DNA from: an uncultured Clostridia bacterium
GTDB lineage: Bacteria > Bacillota > Clostridia > TANB77 > CAG-508
Assembly: GCA_947624195.1 (NCBI GenBank)
Contig: CANQJH010000019.1
Location: 1 to 34,543, forward strand
Direction: 5' to 3'
DNA: 34,543 nt
Below, in pieces: positions 17,853-28,114 of the stretch. Position numbers and translations under genes: made by a program. The notes beneath the pieces were generated by a model. That model ran no database searches, had not been told where the DNA came from, and saw only the letters and a list, made by a program, of their open reading frames with translations. How positions within the stretch are numbered: the first letter of the stretch is position 1; each line of letters begins with the position of its first letter.

Positions 17853-17935
17853 GTAAAATATACATCCATTTCAAATTTTGGAAAATTATCTATATAAATG
17901 TAATTGATTATTTTAGCTTGAAATAGCCACTTTAA

Positions 17936-18766
17936 CTAAATTTGTATTATATCCATTTCTGATGTGAAGGCTGAATTTCCATATGCAAAGATTATGTAAA
18001 GTTCGCCATCTGGTCCTTGTATAAAGTTATTTATCTTTTCAATGTCATAAATGTCACTTTCTACATCTCTTTCATATACATTATATCCAGTATTTTGCAT
18101 AGATTTTGCGTCTTCTGCAGCCTTTTTTACAATAGTTTTTACTCTATCTTCAACTATTTTTTCATCTAGTCCTCTCTCAGTTAAAATATCAGTAATTTTA
18201 ACATCTTTTTGAGTTTCTAGATTATAGTTGTATGACTGTATGATTATTCTTTGGGCGCTGTCCCCTTCTTTTATGGAAGCCATAATTGCTACTGATAAAA
18301 TGTTATTATTTACGTATGCAGTATATGATATATCACATATTGTATATAGTGTTGAATTACTCATAATGTCATTAACTTTTTGGACAAATATACTTTGAGT
18401 TGTTTCATTGTATTTGACTCCTTGAATATTTATAAGTGGCACAGATATGTTGATATTGTATTTCCCATCACTTTCTTCTTGTAGTTCTATTGCAGTATAT
18501 ACTATTGGTTTAGTTTGATCAATTTTGTTGATATTTGAGTCATCATAGCCACTGTCCATAAAATCATTTGTAAATAAATCTCTAAAATTCTCTTTAATTT
18601 CTGCGTAAGTTATATTGTTACCTGTACTATTATTTCCTAAATAACCTTGTTCCAAGTCGTTATCTACTTCTTTTTTGAAAAATTGTGCATATACTCCTAA
18701 AAATATAGCTACAACACAAATTATTATGGTTATAATATACAAAATGTTTCTTACGGTTTTTTTCAT
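17936..18766 (-). CDS. Hypothetical membrane-anchored protein (DUF3298/RsiV-like region)
   Basis: N-terminal TM; ITDILTERGLDEKIV and GELYIIFAYG resemble DUF3298-type domains. Confidence 0.45.
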   Translation of the reverse strand: MKKTVRNILYIITIIICVVAIFLGVYAQFFKKEVDNDLEQGYLGNNSTGNNITYAEIKENFRDLFTNDFMDSGYDDSNINKIDQTKPIVYTAIELQEESDGKYNINISVPLINIQGVKYNETTQSIFVQKVNDIMSNSTLYTICDISYTAYVNNNILSVAIMASIKEGDSAQRIIIQSYNYNLETQKDVKITDILTERGLDEKIVEDRVKTIVKKAAEDAKSMQNTGYNVYERDVESDIYDIEKINNFIQGPDGELYIIFAYGNSAFTSEMDIIQI

Positions 18767-18903
18767 ATTTAAATTTATTCCTTTCTTGCTCCGTTTGTAA
18801 AATAATGAAAATTATTTTTCATTATATACAAAATAACTAATTGTATTATATCATTAAAAGGTAGCAGTGGCAAGTATTGTCATAGAAAAATACAGTGTTT
18901 TTA

Positions 18904-18932
18904 TTGACTAAATTCTATTTTTACGATACAAT
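18904..18932 (+). promoter_or_regulatory. Promoter of the clpE-like gene
   Basis: TTGACT-N17-TACAAT. Confidence 0.65.
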
Positions 18933-18956
18933 ATTGTTTAGATTGGAGACAAAAAT

Positions 18957-21293
18957 ATGTTATGTTCAGATTGTAAAAAAAATACTGCTGTTATCTTTGT
19001 AAATAAGGCTAACAGCAAGGGTGACATGGAGACTATTGGATATTGTTATAATTGTGCTAAAAAAAGAGGAATTAATCCTCTTAACACTATCCAAAATAAT
19101 ACTGCTAATCTTTCTAACGAAGACATTAGTAATATGACAAATCAATTAAATGATATGTTTAATGACTTATCTTCTAATCTTTCTCTTCAAGGGATTAATA
19201 TGGATGAATTAGGTGAAAACGATGGATTCATAGATGGAGAAAATGAAAATGGACCTATGGGATTTGCTATTCCTCTTGGCTCTATATTTTCTGGTATGTT
19301 TGGTGGAAAGAAAGAGGATAATACTTCATCAAGTTCAGAAAGAAAAAATGTTAAAACGGAAACAAAGAAAAACAATGTTAAAAAGAGAAAGGCTTTAAAT
19401 ACTTTTGGTACAAATTTGACTGATAAAGCCAGAAACTCAGAAATAGATAATGTAATTGGTAGGGATAAGGAAATTGCTAGAATTATTCAAATTCTTAATA
19501 GACGTACTAAGAATAATCCTTGTCTAATTGGTGAGCCTGGTGTTGGTAAAACTGCTATAGCCCAAGGACTAGCATTAAAAATTGTATCTGGAGAAGTTCC
19601 TGCTAAATTACTTAATAAAGAAGTTTATTTATTGGATATGACTGCTGTTGTAGCTGGTACTCAATTTAGAGGACAGTTTGAGGCTAGGATGAAAAACATT
19701 ATAGAAGAGTGCAAATTAGCTGGCAACATTATTTTAGTAATTGATGAAATACACAATATTATTGGTGCTGGAGATGCTGACCATTCTATGAATGCTGCAA
19801 ATATTTTAAAACCTTCTTTATCTGATGGTACTATCCAATTAATTGGTACAACTACATTAAATGAATATAGGAAATATATTGAAAAAGATACTGCTTTGGA
19901 GAGGAGATTCCAACCAGTAATAGTTGAAGAGCCTTCTATTAGCGATAGCATTGAGATTTTAAAAGGTATTAAAGGATATTATGAAAATTATCATAAGGTT
20001 AAAATTTCAAATGATGTAATTGAAAAAATAGTTACATTATCTGAAAAATATATTCATGATAGATTTTTACCTGATAAAGCTATAGATGTACTTGATGAAG
20101 CATGTTCTAGAATTAATTTAGATAATAAAGATTTATACAACCTAGAAGTTTTAAGAAATAAGCTAGCTGATATACAAGCTCAAAAGGAAGAAGCTGCACA
20201 AGCTGATTCTACAGATGATTATAAAAAAGCTGCTGAGCTTAAAATGCAAGAGTGCAATATTATTCAAGAAATAAATAGTATTGAATCTAAAATGAAGCCG
20301 GTTAGTCTTACAGTTGAAGATATAGCTAAAGTTATCGAGAATTGGACTAAAATTCCAGTTCAAAAAATTACTGAGGAAGAAACACAAAAGCTTCTTGCTT
20401 TGGAGGATAATCTACATAAACGTATTATCGGTCAAAACGAAGCTGTTGCTTCGGTAAGCCGTGCTATTAGGAGAAATCGTGCAGGGTTAAAAAGTACAAA
20501 AAGACCTCCTTCATTTATATTTGTTGGACCAACTGGTGTTGGTAAAACAGAACTTGCAAAAGCATTGTGCGTAGAGGTTTTTGGAAATGAAGATTCTATA
20601 ATTAGAATAGATATGTCTGAATATATGGAGAGTAACTCAACTGCTAAACTTATTGGCGCTCCTCCAGGATACATTGGATATGACGACAGTGGTCAGCTTA
20701 CAGAAAAGGTTAAAAGACATCCTTATTCAATTGTTCTTTTAGATGAAATTGAAAAAGCTCATGCTGATGTATTTAATATTTTATTGCAAGTATTAGATGA
20801 TGGAAGATTAACTGATGCACAAGGCAATACAGTAAGTTTCGAAAATACAATTATCATTATGACATCTAATGTAGGTTCTGACCAAAATCTTAATTCTATT
20901 GGATTTGGCTCAACTTCCGAATTTAGAAAAAATAAGATTCAAGAAAGTTTAAAAGAAACTTTTAGACCTGAATTTTTAAATAGAATAGATGAAATCGTTA
21001 TATTTGATTCTTTAAGTAAAGATGAGCTTACACAAATTGTTGACCTAATGCTTAAAGATACACAAAACGTATTAAATGACAAAGACATAAAAATGTATGT
21101 ATCTAAAGAAGCAAAAGAATTTTTATTGCAAAAAGGAACTGATATAAAATATGGTGCAAGGCCTCTAAGAAGGGCTGTTCAAAGGTATATTGAAGATGAG
21201 CTTTCTGATATGATACTAAAATCAGAACTAAAAAACGGTCAAAAAATTTATATAGACGAAAAAGACGGAGCACTAACTTTTTCTAGTAAATAA
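18957..21293 (+). CDS. clpE: ClpE-like ATP-dependent Clp protease ATPase (zinc finger, two AAA+ domains, UVR-like motif)
   Basis: [14 protein letters not shown]...[55 protein letters not shown]. Confidence 0.88.
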   Translation: MLCSDCKKNTAVIFVNKANSKGDMETIGYCYNCAKKRGINPLNTIQNNTANLSNEDISNMTNQLNDMFNDLSSNLSLQGINMDELGENDGFIDGENENGPMGFAIPLGSIFSGMFGGKKEDNTSSSSERKNVKTETKKNNVKKRKALNTFGTNLTDKARNSEIDNVIGRDKEIARIIQILNRRTKNNPCLIGEPGVGKTAIAQGLALKIVSGEVPAKLLNKEVYLLDMTAVVAGTQFRGQFEARMKNIIEECKLAGNIILVIDEIHNIIGAGDADHSMNAANILKPSLSDGTIQLIGTTTLNEYRKYIEKDTALERRFQPVIVEEPSISDSIEILKGIKGYYENYHKVKISNDVIEKIVTLSEKYIHDRFLPDKAIDVLDEACSRINLDNKDLYNLEVLRNKLADIQAQKEEAAQADSTDDYKKAAELKMQECNIIQEINSIESKMKPVSLTVEDIAKVIENWTKIPVQKITEEETQKLLALEDNLHKRIIGQNEAVASVSRAIRRNRAGLKSTKRPPSFIFVGPTGVGKTELAKALCVEVFGNEDSIIRIDMSEYMESNSTAKLIGAPPGYIGYDDSGQLTEKVKRHPYSIVLLDEIEKAHADVFNILLQVLDDGRLTDAQGNTVSFENTIIIMTSNVGSDQNLNSIGFGSTSEFRKNKIQESLKETFRPEFLNRIDEIVIFDSLSKDELTQIVDLMLKDTQNVLNDKDIKMYVSKEAKEFLLQKGTDIKYGARPLRRAVQRYIEDELSDMILKSELKNGQKIYIDEKDGALTFSSK

Positions 21294-21341
21294 TAGATTT
21301 AAATAAACTAAAGTTTGTACTATGGAGGAAATACAGTAATG

Positions 21342-21929
21342 AAATATGTCAAATTATTACCTAATGTTTTAACTATAATAAGATTTATATTTATACCATT
21401 TATCATCATTGCTCTTTCACTTGAAAATTATATATCTGCATTAGTACTTTTCACGCTATCTTCTTTTTCTGATGTTTTAGATGGATATATAGCAAGGAAA
21501 TATAATGCAATTACTGATTTCGGGAAATTGATGGATCCACTTGCTGACAAGCTAACTCAGTTATCAACTCTTATTACTTTATATATAAAAAGAATTATTC
21601 CTATATGGATAGTTCTTATACTAATAGCAAAAGAGTTAGTATTAATCTCTGGGGCCTCTTTCTTATATGGTAAACAGTTAGTTGTATCTAGTAAATGGTA
21701 TGGAAAATTGTCAACTGTTTTATTGTATATAGCAGTTGTAAGTTCTCTTATCATAAATATATTTGATATATCAGTTCACTTTGATGTGTACATATATGGA
21801 GTAACTATAGTATTAGCTATATGTGCTTTGTTTGGATATATTGACTACTTTTACAAAAGAGGATATCTGCCTAAAAAGGAAGATTTGAAAAAGAATTCTA
21901 CAACAATTGAGACTAAGAAAAAGAAGTAA
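21342..21929 (+). CDS. pgsA: CDP-diacylglycerol--glycerol-3-phosphate 3-phosphatidyltransferase
   Basis: DVLDGYIARKYNAITDFGKLMDPLADK (CDP-alcohol phosphatidyltransferase signature); start MKYVKLLPN. Confidence 0.92.
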   Translation, partial: KYVKLLPNVLTIIRFIFIPFIIIALSLENYISALVLFTLSSFSDVLDGYIARKYNAITDFGKLMDPLADKLTQLSTLITLYIKRIIPIWIVLILIAKELVLISGASFLYGKQLVVSSKWYGKLSTVLLYIAVVSSLIINIFDISVHFDVYIYGVTIVLAICALFGYIDYFYKRGYLPKKEDLKKNSTTIETKKKK

Positions 21930-21972
21930 GATTTGCATTTAATAATTTGTATTTAAATCTGAATTTAAAATA

Positions 21973-22036
21973 AAAAAGGAATATATTTGTTTTCGACAGC
22001 AAGGCATGAGAAAATAAACTATATTCCTTTTTTACC
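21973..22036. terminator. Bidirectional terminator
   Basis: AAAAAAGGAATATA...ACTATATTCCTTTTTT. Confidence 0.65.
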
Positions 22037-22057
22037 ATTTGTAAAATCTTTATAAGC

Positions 22058-22639
22058 TTATTCGTAGTCTGCAATCGTTCTTTCAAGCTCATTATCACCT
22101 ATTACATTAATACCCTTTTCAAGTAAAGAAATATCCTCCTCAGGTAAGTAGCTAACATATATGTCTGTCATTTCTTTCAAGTTCTCGTTTCCACTAGAAT
22201 CTAAACTATATACTGCAATATATCCATCTTTTTCTCTTAATACATAGTGTTTATCACATATTCCATCTCTTTCTTGATACAGTTCAACTGTATCTTCCGA
22301 AAAATTAGTTACCTTCCAATCGGCCCCATATTTATTATTAAAATATTCTTCGTTTTTGTTTACATCACTATCTTCTATCTCTTCTGTAATAGTTTCTACA
22401 TGGCTACAACTAGAATATAAAGTTTCAAATATCATTTTAGTATTTGGTGTAGTTTTGACTTCTGATGACGCAGTTTGAATAATATTTGATTCCATTTCTC
22501 TTAAACGATTTGCATTCTTTACCTCTTCTAATGTTGCTTGTTCTAACGTATTGTCATTATACACATGTACCATTATTCCAATTGAAATACCTGCAATAAT
22601 TGCAACAAAAATACATCCTACTAAGATTGACTTTTTCAT
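22058..22639 (-). CDS. BofC C-terminal domain-like protein
   Basis: VLREKDGYIAVYSLDSSGNENLKEMTDIYVSYLPEEDISLLEKGINV...ELERTIADYE. Confidence 0.6.
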   Translation of the reverse strand: MKKSILVGCIFVAIIAGISIGIMVHVYNDNTLEQATLEEVKNANRLREMESNIIQTASSEVKTTPNTKMIFETLYSSCSHVETITEEIEDSDVNKNEEYFNNKYGADWKVTNFSEDTVELYQERDGICDKHYVLREKDGYIAVYSLDSSGNENLKEMTDIYVSYLPEEDISLLEKGINVIGDNELERTIADYE

Positions 22640-22704
22640 AATTCACCTCTTAGTAGGATTATTTCCTAAAAATTTCTAATTATACTAAATTATTCATTTT
22701 TACA

Positions 22705-23793
22705 TTAATTATCATAAGTGTACCATTGTCCACTACTTTGTAATTTATTAATGTTTTCATTATGTTGTTGTAATGTTTCTGCAAAATAGATTTTTCCAGT
22801 TTTATCTGCAACGAAGTATAAATAGTTAGTTTCATCTGGTTTTAGTGCTGCTTCTATTGACTCAATGCCTACAGAAGAAACTGGACCAATTGGTAATTTC
22901 CCCTCCATTTGAGGTCCTCTAGTATTATAAGGATTGTATCTATTAAGTTCACTTTGATATAAATCTCTCTCAGACATGTCCACTTTAATTGCATAGTAAG
23001 TTGTAACATCACTTCCAAGAGCCATATTCTTTTTTAATCTATTATACAATACACTTGCTACACCGCTTCTATCTTCAACTCTAGCGGCCTCCAATTCAAC
23101 TATTGAAGCAACTGTTAAAATTTTATGAACAGAAAAACCTTGAGCATCAATTTCATTCTTAAAAGGTTCCAATTTTTCTTCCATTTGATCTAGCATTGCT
23201 GTAAAAATTTGTTCTACTGTTACGTCTTTATTTGCAAATGTGTATGTGTCTGGAAACAAGTATCCTTCCAATGGATAATATATATTTTCATCCAACACAA
23301 CATCAGTCAAGAACCAGTATTTATCAATTAAAGTTTGTATATAAGCTTTGTCACTTAATTTATTATATACATCATTTTCTGTGTTATTTGTCTTATCTGC
23401 TATTTCCTTAGCAATCCATCTCATATTTTTGCCTTCGACAAAAGTTATGTTAAATTCGTCTGGAAAATAATCAGTTCCTTTTTGTAAATTTTCGATTATT
23501 TCTGTAACGCTCATATTTTGATTTAGCTTATAAGTACCAGCCTGCATACCTGAGACGTTGTTTAACTTAGTATACATTTTAAAAACTAATGCGCTTTTGA
23601 TTAAATTATTTTCTTCAAGAACTTTTGCTATATCCGAAGCAGTTGAGCCTTTTGCTATCTCTACCACTACTTCATTACTATCTCCTTCAAGAATTGGCTT
23701 TAGCGATGAGTTGTAAAACATCATTGCTCCAAATATTCCAACTAAACCTATTAGAATGATGACTACTACTACAATTATTATTTTCTTTTTCAT
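22705..23793 (-). CDS. mltG: Endolytic transglycosylase MltG
   Basis: LEGYLFPDTYTF, ASIVELEA...VLYNRLKKNMALGSDVTTYYA, YNTRGPQMEGKLPIGPVSSVGIESIEAAL. Confidence 0.93.
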   Translation of the reverse strand: MKKKIIIVVVVIILIGLVGIFGAMMFYNSSLKPILEGDSNEVVVEIAKGSTASDIAKVLEENNLIKSALVFKMYTKLNNVSGMQAGTYKLNQNMSVTEIIENLQKGTDYFPDEFNITFVEGKNMRWIAKEIADKTNNTENDVYNKLSDKAYIQTLIDKYWFLTDVVLDENIYYPLEGYLFPDTYTFANKDVTVEQIFTAMLDQMEEKLEPFKNEIDAQGFSVHKILTVASIVELEAARVEDRSGVASVLYNRLKKNMALGSDVTTYYAIKVDMSERDLYQSELNRYNPYNTRGPQMEGKLPIGPVSSVGIESIEAALKPDETNYLYFVADKTGKIYFAETLQQHNENINKLQSSGQWYTYDN

Positions 23794-23908
23794 TTTTCAA
23801 GTTTTCCTCCGTTTATTATCCTTTTTCAGTTTAGTTAAATTTTATCATACCAATTATATAAATTCAATAAATTTGCTATTAAAATTTAGTGTATTTATTA
23901 TACAGAAG

Positions 23909-24035
23909 CTACACAACGAGCACCGGACGGAACGCACGAGAGCTGAGCGCACTGCCACCGCCATCGTCCCATGCAAACACACCAGCAGCTACGCCGTCAG
24001 GACAATGGCCTCCGCGTGTGACGAAAGGTAGAGCA
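23909..24035 (-). other. Candidate DGR variable region (VR-C), approximate bounds
   Basis: GC-rich terminal segment GGAGGCCATTGTCCTGACGGC...GACGATGGCGGTGGCAGTGCGCTCAGCTCTCGTGCGTTCCGTCCGGTGCTCGTTGTGTAG. Confidence 0.7.
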
Positions 24036-25633
24036 CAATGGCCTATTAAGGCATAATCGCTATTGTAGTATCCTTTTCCGCCTTGGAATCCGGTAGCAGT
24101 TGCATTTGATATGAGTATCCAGTCATACTGACCGTTATCCTTAACTCCGTAGTAAGAATAATTACCGTCTTTTATTACTTCATATCCTGCATCTCCTATA
24201 TGATTTTTCATTAAATCATATTTATCCTTTGTTAATTCTTGTCTTATTGGATTTAAAGTTTTATCATATTTTGATGTACTACTATCATAATTTTTATTCC
24301 ATAAGCTTGCTAGGTCTCTATATGTTGTTTTTTCTTTATCTCCAACTTCATATTTATTCCAATATTTTTCATATTGAGTTTTTAATGTATTGTTTGTTTC
24401 AAATACATCTTTTGCTTGTCCACTTAGATTTGATGTTCCATTGTCATAGTAAGCAGCTACACATTCCCATCCACCTCCACACATATCATATATTCCTGTT
24501 ACATTTCCTGTGGTACTTTGGCTTACATTGGCTACGTAATCTTGTCCTCCTGCCCATTCATGTTGTCCTGATGTATCTTGGCTAGATTTATTGTTTATAG
24601 TTGGTACTACTCCGTATTGTGATGCTGATAAATATGCTACTGCTCCCCATTCTGTATTTTTCATTAAATGGCTATCTGTTTTTCCTTGATTTAGTCCATA
24701 TATGTTATCTGTTTTATTCATGTTCAAGCAGTTCATAAACATATTTCCTATATTTATATATCTCCATGTCTCTGCATTTGGTAGTACTTTTACATTGTAT
24801 CCATCTGCTACAGTTTTATTGTTATTAGTCGTTAATGCTCTCGTAGTACTTGCCTCAAACTTTGCTACCCATATTCCAGTTAAGTTATTTCCTCCAAAGC
24901 TAAATGCTGAATGTACTACCTTTGGTGTTGGTTGTCCTTCATTTGCTTCACTTAAATCATAACTATATCCGTATCTATTTCCTTCAAAGTCTGTACTTCC
25001 TGTCCCTTGTATAAAGCTTACATCAAATATTTTTTGGGTTGTTCCCTCTGTTCCATTTGAGTCTGTATGATATTTTGTTATACTATATGCAAACCTTGGT
25101 ATCCATACAAACATACTTCCTAACTCATCTTCTTCTACTTCTGTTGTTCCGTCGTCTGTATATCCACCTTCTTCATCTGGTTTCCCTTTGGCACTTGCCT
25201 TATATGTTCCATCACTTAGCATTACATTTGCCCATGCTAAGTTGTTTATCCCTTTATCTGGATCTATATCTTTATACTCATACCAATTGTTGTCATCTTC
25301 GTTGGTTATTACCCACTTTTGCTTAACATTGTCATACTTTATTGGTATCATTCCATTTGATAGCTTTGGTCTATTTACTCCCTTTAGGTTATTTATTTCT
25401 CTATCCGCATCATTCATATCTTTTTCTAATTCTTTTAGTACGTCTTCTTCCTTTTGTGCTGATTCTTCATGACTTTCTACTGCGCTTTTTGCCATCTTAA
25501 ACAGTCCATTATCTCCAAATGCCATGTTAAGTGTTATCCCTGCTAAAATTAGCATTATAACTATGGTTACAACAAGTGCCACCAAAGTAATACCCTGATT
25601 GTTTACTATTTTTTTACTCTTTTGTATTTCCAT
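23909..25633 (-). CDS. Type IV pilin-like protein C with FGE/C-type-lectin-like C-terminus (candidate DGR target)
   Basis: QGITLVALVVTIVIMLILAGITLNMAFGDNGLFKMAK; RBS GGAGGG; C-terminus RGGHCPDGVAAGVFAWDDGGGSALSSRAFRPVLVV*. Confidence 0.82.
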   Translation of the reverse strand: MEIQKSKKIVNNQGITLVALVVTIVIMLILAGITLNMAFGDNGLFKMAKSAVESHEESAQKEEDVLKELEKDMNDADREINNLKGVNRPKLSNGMIPIKYDNVKQKWVITNEDDNNWYEYKDIDPDKGINNLAWANVMLSDGTYKASAKGKPDEEGGYTDDGTTEVEEDELGSMFVWIPRFAYSITKYHTDSNGTEGTTQKIFDVSFIQGTGSTDFEGNRYGYSYDLSEANEGQPTPKVVHSAFSFGGNNLTGIWVAKFEASTTRALTTNNNKTVADGYNVKVLPNAETWRYINIGNMFMNCLNMNKTDNIYGLNQGKTDSHLMKNTEWGAVAYLSASQYGVVPTINNKSSQDTSGQHEWAGGQDYVANVSQSTTGNVTGIYDMCGGGWECVAAYYDNGTSNLSGQAKDVFETNNTLKTQYEKYWNKYEVGDKEKTTYRDLASLWNKNYDSSTSKYDKTLNPIRQELTKDKYDLMKNHIGDAGYEVIKDGNYSYYGVKDNGQYDWILISNATATGFQGGKGYYNSDYALIGHCALPFVTRGGHCPDGVAAGVFAWDDGGGSALSSRAFRPVLVV

Positions 25634-25649
25634 TTTATTCCCTCCAAAA

Positions 25650-25679
25650 TTATTATTAAATAAATAGTTTAATAATAAT
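25650..25679 (+). repeat. Left inverted repeat IRL of putative inverton
   Basis: TTATTATTAAATAAATAGTTTAATAATAAT; with 25649 it is a 12-7-12 dyad. Confidence 0.95.
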
Positions 25680-25806
25680 GTAAAACTGCAGTAATAGTGT
25701 ATTTATCAGTATTTTGTGAAAATTTGCCTTGTTTGGATTTATTAAAAATTGAGTAAATTGATATTGACAAAAAATTAGCAATAATATATACTTTAGTCGT
25801 AAATAA
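25680..25806. promoter_or_regulatory. Putative invertible promoter segment upstream of pilin C
   Basis: 127 bp between perfect 30-bp inverted repeats, containing a promoter directed away from the pilin. Confidence 0.7.
25764..25792 (+). promoter_or_regulatory. Near-consensus sigma-A promoter inside the invertible segment
   Basis: TTGACA-N17-TATACT. Confidence 0.75.
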
Positions 25807-25836
25807 ATTATTATTAAACTATTTATTTAATAATAA
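25807..25836 (-). repeat. Right inverted repeat IRR of putative inverton
   Basis: ATTATTATTAAACTATTTATTTAATAATAA = exact reverse complement of IRL. Confidence 0.95.
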
Positions 25837-25840
25837 CAGT

Positions 25841-25884
25841 AAAAAATGAGCTAAGCGTTGCGGCAGTAACTTATTTTTTTATTT
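25841..25884 (+). terminator. Possible terminator downstream of the outward promoter
   Basis: AAAAAATGAG...CTTATTTTTTT hairpin, imperfect. Confidence 0.35.
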
Positions 25885-25932
25885 TCTACATTTTTATGCA
25901 TTATAAAAAGTAATAATTTCACATATTAGTTT

Positions 25933-28035
25933 TTACATGGCTCTTGCAGTGTCATTTACAGGTGTACTTACAATGGTTTTTGCAGTAACATACCCATTTG
26001 ATTTTACTACTAAGTTTATTTCCCCATTTATGTCTGTACGAAAAATTTTAATATTTTTTTCTTTTAATCTTTCAATTACTCCTTCATTTGGATGTCCAAA
26101 TTTATTATTCTCTCCAACTCCAATTAGTGCAATTTTAGGATTTACTTTATCCAGAAATTCCTGTGTGGTCGAGGTTTTTGAGCCGTGATGACCTACTTTT
26201 AGTAAATCTGCTTTTAGGTCTTCGCCGATTAATGTTTCTTCTGCTAATTTTTCTATGTCTCCTGTGAATAATAGTTTGAAATTATAGTATGTTATTTTGC
26301 ATACTAAGGCATTGTTGTTCAGAGGATTTTCTGTTATAAACTTATCACTTGGGTGTAAAATTTTTATATTCATATTTTTTATTTTTAATGAATCACCTTT
26401 TTGGACATAAATTACATTTATATTTTTTTCTCTAGCAATAGCAGTTATTTCTTCGTATAATTCACTTGTTTCAGGCTGTTTACCAATAATTAAATTTTTG
26501 ACCTTCATATTTTTTAGTAAGAATATCCCATTTTGACAGTGATCAGCGTCGAAGTGCGACAGCATCATATAGTCGAGATGATTTATCCCGTTATATAATA
26601 AGTATCTATGCAATATTTTTTCTCCTCCGTCATAACTGGAGTTGGCATTACCTCCTGTGTCTATCATTAAGCTTGTGTCTTTATTTATCAGAAGTGTGCA
26701 GTCACCTTGTCCAACATCAATGAAATTGATTTGTAAATTGTCTACGCCCTTTTTATCTATTAGCACAGCTACATTAAATACCAAGGCTATGCTAATTAGT
26801 ATTGGTATTGATTTCTTTTTCATTTTGCATATCAGATAAATTGCTAGATATGCAAGTAATACAACCCATATAAATTTATTGGTAACATATACTTTTGAAA
26901 ATGGTAGTTTTGAGCACAAATCTGCTATTTTAGTTAGTATTGATAAACTTATGTCTAGGACAATAAATAGTGGTTTAAATCTAAAAATTGAAGTGATAAT
27001 TTCTAATATGATGATAATTCCTAACAAGCCTGATGCAAATACATTTGAGATAATAAAAGTAAATGATATGGTGTTGAAATTATATATCATAATTGGAATT
27101 ATCAAAACATTTGCTGCTAATGTGATACTCACTATTTTTAGTTTTATTTTTCTATAAATAAATCTATAAAATGTAACAATTCCTATTACTCCGCTATATG
27201 ATAGAATTAAGCCCAAATCAAAAATGGCATAAGGATTGATAATTTCTTGTATTATCAATGATAAACTTAGACTTGTGTAGATATCATTTTTTCTTTTTAA
27301 TATACTTGCTAAAATCGTTATAATGCTCATTATTCCTGCTCTTAGAACAGATGGAGTTTGACCTGTTAGTTTTATGAAAAATACAATTGCTACAAGTAAT
27401 AAAATTTTTTCTAGCTTTTTGTTTTTTAATTTCTTAGTTATCCAAGTTGTGATGAGGATTATGTATGAAAAGTGTGCTCCTGAAATTGCTAATATATGTG
27501 TTAAATTTGCATCTTTAAAATTATTTTGTACATCTTCTGAAATATCGGATCTGTCGCCTAAAAGAAGCCCTATTGCTAAATTTGCGTTGTCTTTCTTTAA
27601 GTTGTTTTGGAAATTTTGTTTTAAATATTTTTGTACTTTTATTATAAATGGTGTTGTCTCTGCTTTGTCTATCTTACCAACATCTTCTACTTTAAAAATT
27701 CCATATATCTTTTTCGTTTTTAAATATAAATCATAATTAAAACAACCTTTATTTCTTTCTCCTGATGCCTTGTTAAAACTTGCTGTTGCTTCTATTTTAT
27801 CTCCGTAAGATAATTTTTCTTCGCTCTTTTTTATATAAATTAAAAACTTTTTATTATTAACAGTACCTTGATATACATTGTAATAATCTTTTTCTTCTGG
27901 CTCAGATTGAATTTCTATGACAAAGTTTCCTTCTTGAGGTCCAGTGTACTCAAAAAAGGCTACGCCTTTTTGGTGTAGCCCTATTATAATTATTATGATA
28001 ATTATAGTAAGAGCACATAGAAGTCTATGCTTCAT
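25933..28035 (-). CDS. comEC: DNA internalization-related competence protein ComEC/Rec2
   Basis: Competence TM domain (HILAISGAHFSYI) plus metallo-beta-lactamase-like domain (INFIDVGQGDCTLL, LSHFDADHCQNG, KVGHHGSKTST). Confidence 0.95.
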   Translation of the reverse strand: MKHRLLCALTIIIIIIIIGLHQKGVAFFEYTGPQEGNFVIEIQSEPEEKDYYNVYQGTVNNKKFLIYIKKSEEKLSYGDKIEATASFNKASGERNKGCFNYDLYLKTKKIYGIFKVEDVGKIDKAETTPFIIKVQKYLKQNFQNNLKKDNANLAIGLLLGDRSDISEDVQNNFKDANLTHILAISGAHFSYIILITTWITKKLKNKKLEKILLLVAIVFFIKLTGQTPSVLRAGIMSIITILASILKRKNDIYTSLSLSLIIQEIINPYAIFDLGLILSYSGVIGIVTFYRFIYRKIKLKIVSITLAANVLIIPIMIYNFNTISFTFIISNVFASGLLGIIIILEIITSIFRFKPLFIVLDISLSILTKIADLCSKLPFSKVYVTNKFIWVVLLAYLAIYLICKMKKKSIPILISIALVFNVAVLIDKKGVDNLQINFIDVGQGDCTLLINKDTSLMIDTGGNANSSYDGGEKILHRYLLYNGINHLDYMMLSHFDADHCQNGIFLLKNMKVKNLIIGKQPETSELYEEITAIAREKNINVIYVQKGDSLKIKNMNIKILHPSDKFITENPLNNNALVCKITYYNFKLLFTGDIEKLAEETLIGEDLKADLLKVGHHGSKTSTTQEFLDKVNPKIALIGVGENNKFGHPNEGVIERLKEKNIKIFRTDINGEINLVVKSNGYVTAKTIVSTPVNDTARAM

Positions 28036-28114
28036 ATATCCTTTCCGTGCCCCACTATTAATTTGTCTTTTTGTATGATAATCTTATTACTGCATTATAT
28101 TTAAATCAAAATAT

